A DNA stretch of 16,609 bases from Bordetella parapertussis. Its GTDB lineage: Bacteria > Pseudomonadota > Gammaproteobacteria > Burkholderiales > SG8-39. The position numbers were made by a program, and so were the translations under genes. The notes below the pieces were generated by a model. That model was not told the DNA's origin. It did not search any database and saw nothing but the letters and a program-made list of their open reading frames with translations. The DNA lies in contig CAMDRY010000029.1 of NCBI GenBank assembly GCA_945906975.1, forward strand, positions 1-16,609, read 5' to 3'. Below are positions 14,833-16,609 of the stretch, piece after piece; positions within the stretch are counted from its first letter, which is position 1, and each line of letters starts with the position of its first letter.

Positions 14833-15339
14833 TCAGTCAACGGCCAGCAGCAGGGTGGCCAAACCGACGCCAAGGCCGGCCGGCAATCCGATACGCACCA
14901 GTACGCCCGGTTTTCCGCCTGCAATGACCTCAACGGGCACGTTGACACGTTGCAACAGATCATTGGCAAACGATCCTGTGAGCAAACGCGCCAAGGTGGA
15001 CTTTCGCGTCGTACCGACAACGACACGGGAAATGTCGTGCTCACGCGCATAACGCGCCGCCGCGATTGCAGCATCACCAGAGCGTACCGCCGATTGATAA
15101 GGCACGCCGGCATCGCGCAACAGGCGCTCCGCTGCGGCGAGGCGCACTCGCCCCGAGTCCTCGCGCGCGCCCGCCAGAGCCCGGCGCGAGACAAAGCGGG
15201 CGGCGTGGCGTGGCATAGCCGGCTGCACGTTCAAAAGGTGCACACGAAGGTCTGTATGCCGCCTCGCAAGCCCGACTGCGTGTGCGGCGGCGAGAAGGGA
15301 ATTTTCGGAACCATCAACAGGAACAAGGATATTTGGCAC
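14833..15339 (-). CDS. Universal stress protein (UspA family) with hydrophobic C-terminal tail
   Basis: UspA-fold protein with the N-terminal strand NILVPVDGSENS (residues 3-14) and the later strand VVVGTTRKS. In ATP-binding members the loop reads GxxG followed by nine residues and G[S/T]. Here the second Gly is Arg (GTTR) while the final GS is kept, so ATP binding is uncertain. The Usp domain ends near residue 140. It is followed by a 28-residue tail (141-168) whose last 20 residues are hydrophobic and Gly/Leu-rich, long enough for one membrane helix. The start is GTG with an excellent AAGGAG 7 nt upstream. The terC stop TGA lies within that ribosome site, so the two genes form one operon under the manganese riboswitch. 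Confidence 0.9.
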   Translation of the reverse strand: MPNILVPVDGSENSLLAAAHAVGLARRHTDLRVHLLNVQPAMPRHAARFVSRRALAGAREDSGRVRLAAAERLLRDAGVPYQSAVRSGDAAIAAARYAREHDISRVVVGTTRKSTLARLLTGSFANDLLQRVNVPVEVIAGGKPGVLVRIGLPAGLGVGLATLLLAVD

Positions 15340-15351
15340 GGGGTATCTCCT

Positions 15352-16038
15352 TCAGACGGCTTGGTTGGAAGCTGGGGTACGGCGGTTGCGCAGATAACCA
15401 AGGCCGAGTACGCCACCGATAACGGCGGCGTACAAACCCCAGTGCAAACTGCGATGCGTTTCGAAGTACTCCTTAATCAGCGGCTCGCTTGCAACCATCT
15501 TGGCGGCGGTCCAGGCGAGCACGGCGGCACCAACGTAGATGATCGATGGATAACGTTCGACAAAGTGCAGGATCAGTTGGCTGCCCCAGATCACAATCGG
15601 TATGCTGATTAGCAACCCCAGCACCACTAACAGGAAGTTACCATGCGCCGCACCTGCAACCGCTAGCACGTTGTCCAGACCCATAACCGCATCGGCAACA
15701 ACGATCGTTTTCATCGCACCCCAAAAACTGTCGGCGGGAGAAACGTGGGATTCGACACTATCGCCCGATGCGAGCAGTTTGTAGGCGATCCACACCAGCA
15801 TCACTCCGCCGACGAGCAACAATCCCGGAACTTTGAGCAACCACACCACGACCACTGTCATGCTGGTACGCACGACAATCGCGCCGACGGTGCCCCACAT
15901 GATGGCCTTTTTGCGCAACTCTTTGGGCACACCGCGCGCCGCCAGCGCAATAACGATGGCGTTGTCGCCCGCAAGCACCAGATCGATGACGACAATTGCC
16001 GCAAGGGCGGAAAAAAATTCGGGTGAAAACAATTCCAT
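15352..16038 (-). CDS. TerC family membrane protein, predicted manganese exporter (YjbE/Alx type)
   Basis: Multipass inner-membrane protein of about 228 residues with seven or so hydrophobic segments. The two TerC signature helices are DLVLAGDN (19-26, acids Asp19 and Asp25, Asn26) and DAVMGLDN (116-123, acids Asp116 and Asp122, Asn123), which are thought to form the metal path. Members behind yybP-ykoY riboswitches have been linked to Mn2+ export, and such a riboswitch sits directly upstream here. The start is the ATG at 16036-16038, with GGGAG at 16045-16049 six nt upstream. The frame stays open for 23 more codons, but those overlap the riboswitch hairpin and are not coding. The stop lies in the ribosome site of the universal stress protein gene. 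Confidence 0.93.
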   Translation of the reverse strand: MELFSPEFFSALAAIVVIDLVLAGDNAIVIALAARGVPKELRKKAIMWGTVGAIVVRTSMTVVVVWLLKVPGLLLVGGVMLVWIAYKLLASGDSVESHVSPADSFWGAMKTIVVADAVMGLDNVLAVAGAAHGNFLLVVLGLLISIPIVIWGSQLILHFVERYPSIIYVGAAVLAWTAAKMVASEPLIKEYFETHRSLHWGLYAAVIGGVLGLGYLRNRRTPASNQAV

Positions 16039-16089
16039 CACAGACTCCCAGCCGCCCTGTTGATGTTTCCAACCGGCGAGGAAGGCGGT

Positions 16090-16247
16090 ACCTTTGCCGG
16101 GCGGCAAAGGTCTCGCCAGTGGGCACCTCGGCAGGCCGAGGCGTCCATCTGCACAACCGGGGCCGCCCTTTTGCGGGCAACCCGTGATGACGGCGGTGCG
16201 GCGCGCATCGCCGGAAACAGCGGCTGCGCGTGGCTACTCCCCTTTGT
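16090..16247 (-). promoter_or_regulatory. yybP-ykoY manganese riboswitch upstream of terC
   Basis: Read on the minus strand, the element starts with the conserved AAAGGGGAGTAGCC (16245 down to 16232) and ends with GCGAGACCTTTGCC (about 16115 down to 16103). CAAAGG and CCTTTG at the two ends form helix P1, and CCGTCAT in the middle matches the conserved inner segment. Immediately after the aptamer, ACCTTTGCC (16111-16103) can instead pair with GGCAAAGGT (16098-16090) through a perfect 9-bp stem and 4-nt loop. P1 and this hairpin are therefore mutually exclusive, as expected of a switch. There is no T-run, so control is probably at translation. The terC ATG is 52 nt further on. Confidence 0.88.
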
Positions 16248-16330
16248 GGGGTGCATCGTGTTCGTTGAAACAGGCGGAGTATCGGCGCGCGGAACGCGCA
16301 AGGCCAATGAGAAAAGACAATAGCTGCTAG

Positions 16331-16402
16331 TGCGTATGGCTATCGGTGCATCGGCAGCAATTCGAAAACACAATGACTGGCATTGCGTATGGCAATACAT
16401 TG
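16331..16402. promoter_or_regulatory. Repeats between the two riboswitches, possible operator
   Basis: TGCGTATGGC occurs at 16331-16340 and again at 16384-16393 (12 of 13 nt identical when extended). The second copy lies in an inverted repeat, ATTGC-N5-GCAAT (16382-16396), followed by CAAT-AC-ATTG (16393-16402). It sits just upstream of the candidate rightward promoter, where a metal-responsive regulator could bind. No regulator is identified. Confidence 0.35.
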
Positions 16403-16411
16403 AGTTGGCTA

Positions 16412-16441
16412 TTGCAAAAATCAATTACACCATGCTACATT
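16412..16441 (+). promoter_or_regulatory. Candidate sigma70 promoter of the rightward riboswitch
   Basis: TTGCAA (16412-16417) and TACATT (16436-16441), 18 nt apart, would start transcription near 16448, about 25 nt before the aptamer core. The surrounding sequence is A+T-rich compared with the rest of the window. No equally good leftward promoter was found. Confidence 0.4.
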
Positions 16442-16470
16442 TGCTTACCCTTTGTAATAGAGGGGTCCCT

Positions 16471-16588
16471 CCAAAGGGGAGTAGCTTCTAGCAGCCCGTC
16501 GTCAATACGAAGCCTTAAAAACTTCCGGCGCGGCTGGCGGCCAGATGACCGGCGGCGAGCGAGACCTTTGCCAGAACACGCAAAGGTC
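16471..16588 (+). promoter_or_regulatory. Second yybP-ykoY manganese riboswitch, rightward
   Basis: AAAGGGGAGTAGC at 16473-16485, then CGTCGTCAATACG at 16497-16509, then GCGAGACCTTTGCC at 16559-16572, are the conserved blocks of this class in the right order. CAAAGG (16472-16477) and CCTTTG (16565-16570) form P1. GACCTTTGC (16563-16571) can instead pair with GCAAAGGTC (16580-16588) over 9 bp. The AAAGG within that second strand lies 7 nt before an ATG at 16594. So the ligand-free form would hide the ribosome site, and Mn2+ binding would free it. Confidence 0.88.
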
Positions 16589-16593
16589 ATGTC

Positions 16594-16609
16594 ATGTGCG
16601 AGGCCTTTA
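16594..16609 (+). CDS. Start of a truncated gene, possibly UPF0016/GDT1 (MneA-type) Mn exporter
   Basis: Only five codons (M-C-E-A-F) and one base are present before the window ends. The ATG at 16594 has AAAGG at 16582-16586 with a 7-nt spacer. UPF0016/TMEM165 proteins of proteobacteria commonly begin MEAF, and members are known behind manganese riboswitches. The identity is therefore a contextual guess. An ATG at 16589 in another frame is too close to the ribosome site. Confidence 0.4.

Noticed and set aside
16039..16107. N-terminal extension of terC by 23 codons
   Set aside because: The extra codons fall in the riboswitch hairpin. The ATG at 16038 has a proper GGGAG six nt upstream and gives the usual TerC N-terminus.

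Overview
The window is a compact, housekeeping-type stretch of a proteobacterial chromosome, most probably from a betaproteobacterium. The reasons are the trxA-rho-rpmE order, the orn / Ste24-type protease / pcd / rsgA cluster, a 419-residue Rho whose numbering matches the E. coli protein, and high G+C with GTG and TTG starts. I cannot name the genus. I see no insertion sequence, prophage, CRISPR array, tRNA or rRNA.

Layout. Positions 59-2413 (+) hold trxA, rho (with a 242-nt structured, C-rich leader) and rpmE, closed by a strong intrinsic terminator with a UUCG loop. Positions 2426-8784 (+) hold an M48 lipoprotein protease overlapping an ArnT/GT39-like membrane glycosyltransferase, then pgi, a small DUF6494-type protein and an FAD-linked D-lactate dehydrogenase-like enzyme. 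orn (8794-9339, -) converges on that run. A 188-nt intergenic region with heptamer repeats separates orn from a divergent (+) chain of four genes, each overlapping the next by 4 nt: Ste24-like CAAX protease, pterin-4a-carbinolamine dehydratase, rsgA and a DUF2007/zinc-ribbon protein (9528-12299). Next come a degenerate CbiB-like membrane protein (-), a SapC-family protein (+) and a Nudix CoA pyrophosphatase (-). The right end holds a universal stress protein gene and a TerC-family gene (both -).

The most interesting part is the right end (16039-16609). It contains two divergent yybP-ykoY (manganese) riboswitches. One reads left into terC-usp. The other reads right into a gene of which only the first five codons are present; M-C-E-A-F fits the start of an UPF0016/GDT1 (MneA-type) manganese exporter. 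Each aptamer is followed by a 9-bp hairpin that reuses the 3' strand of aptamer helix P1. On the + side this hairpin buries the likely Shine-Dalgarno sequence, which gives a readable translational ON-switch. The locus therefore looks like a two-exporter manganese-defence module with one shared control region, plus a universal stress protein whose C-terminus is hydrophobic.

How the genes relate: Rho, Orn, RsgA and L31 belong to RNA and ribosome metabolism. The M48 lipoprotein, the glycosyltransferase and the Ste24-like protease act at the envelope. Pgi and the D-lactate dehydrogenase-like enzyme serve central carbon metabolism. TerC and the clipped gene handle metal homeostasis. All assignments rest on motif recognition by eye; no database search was run.
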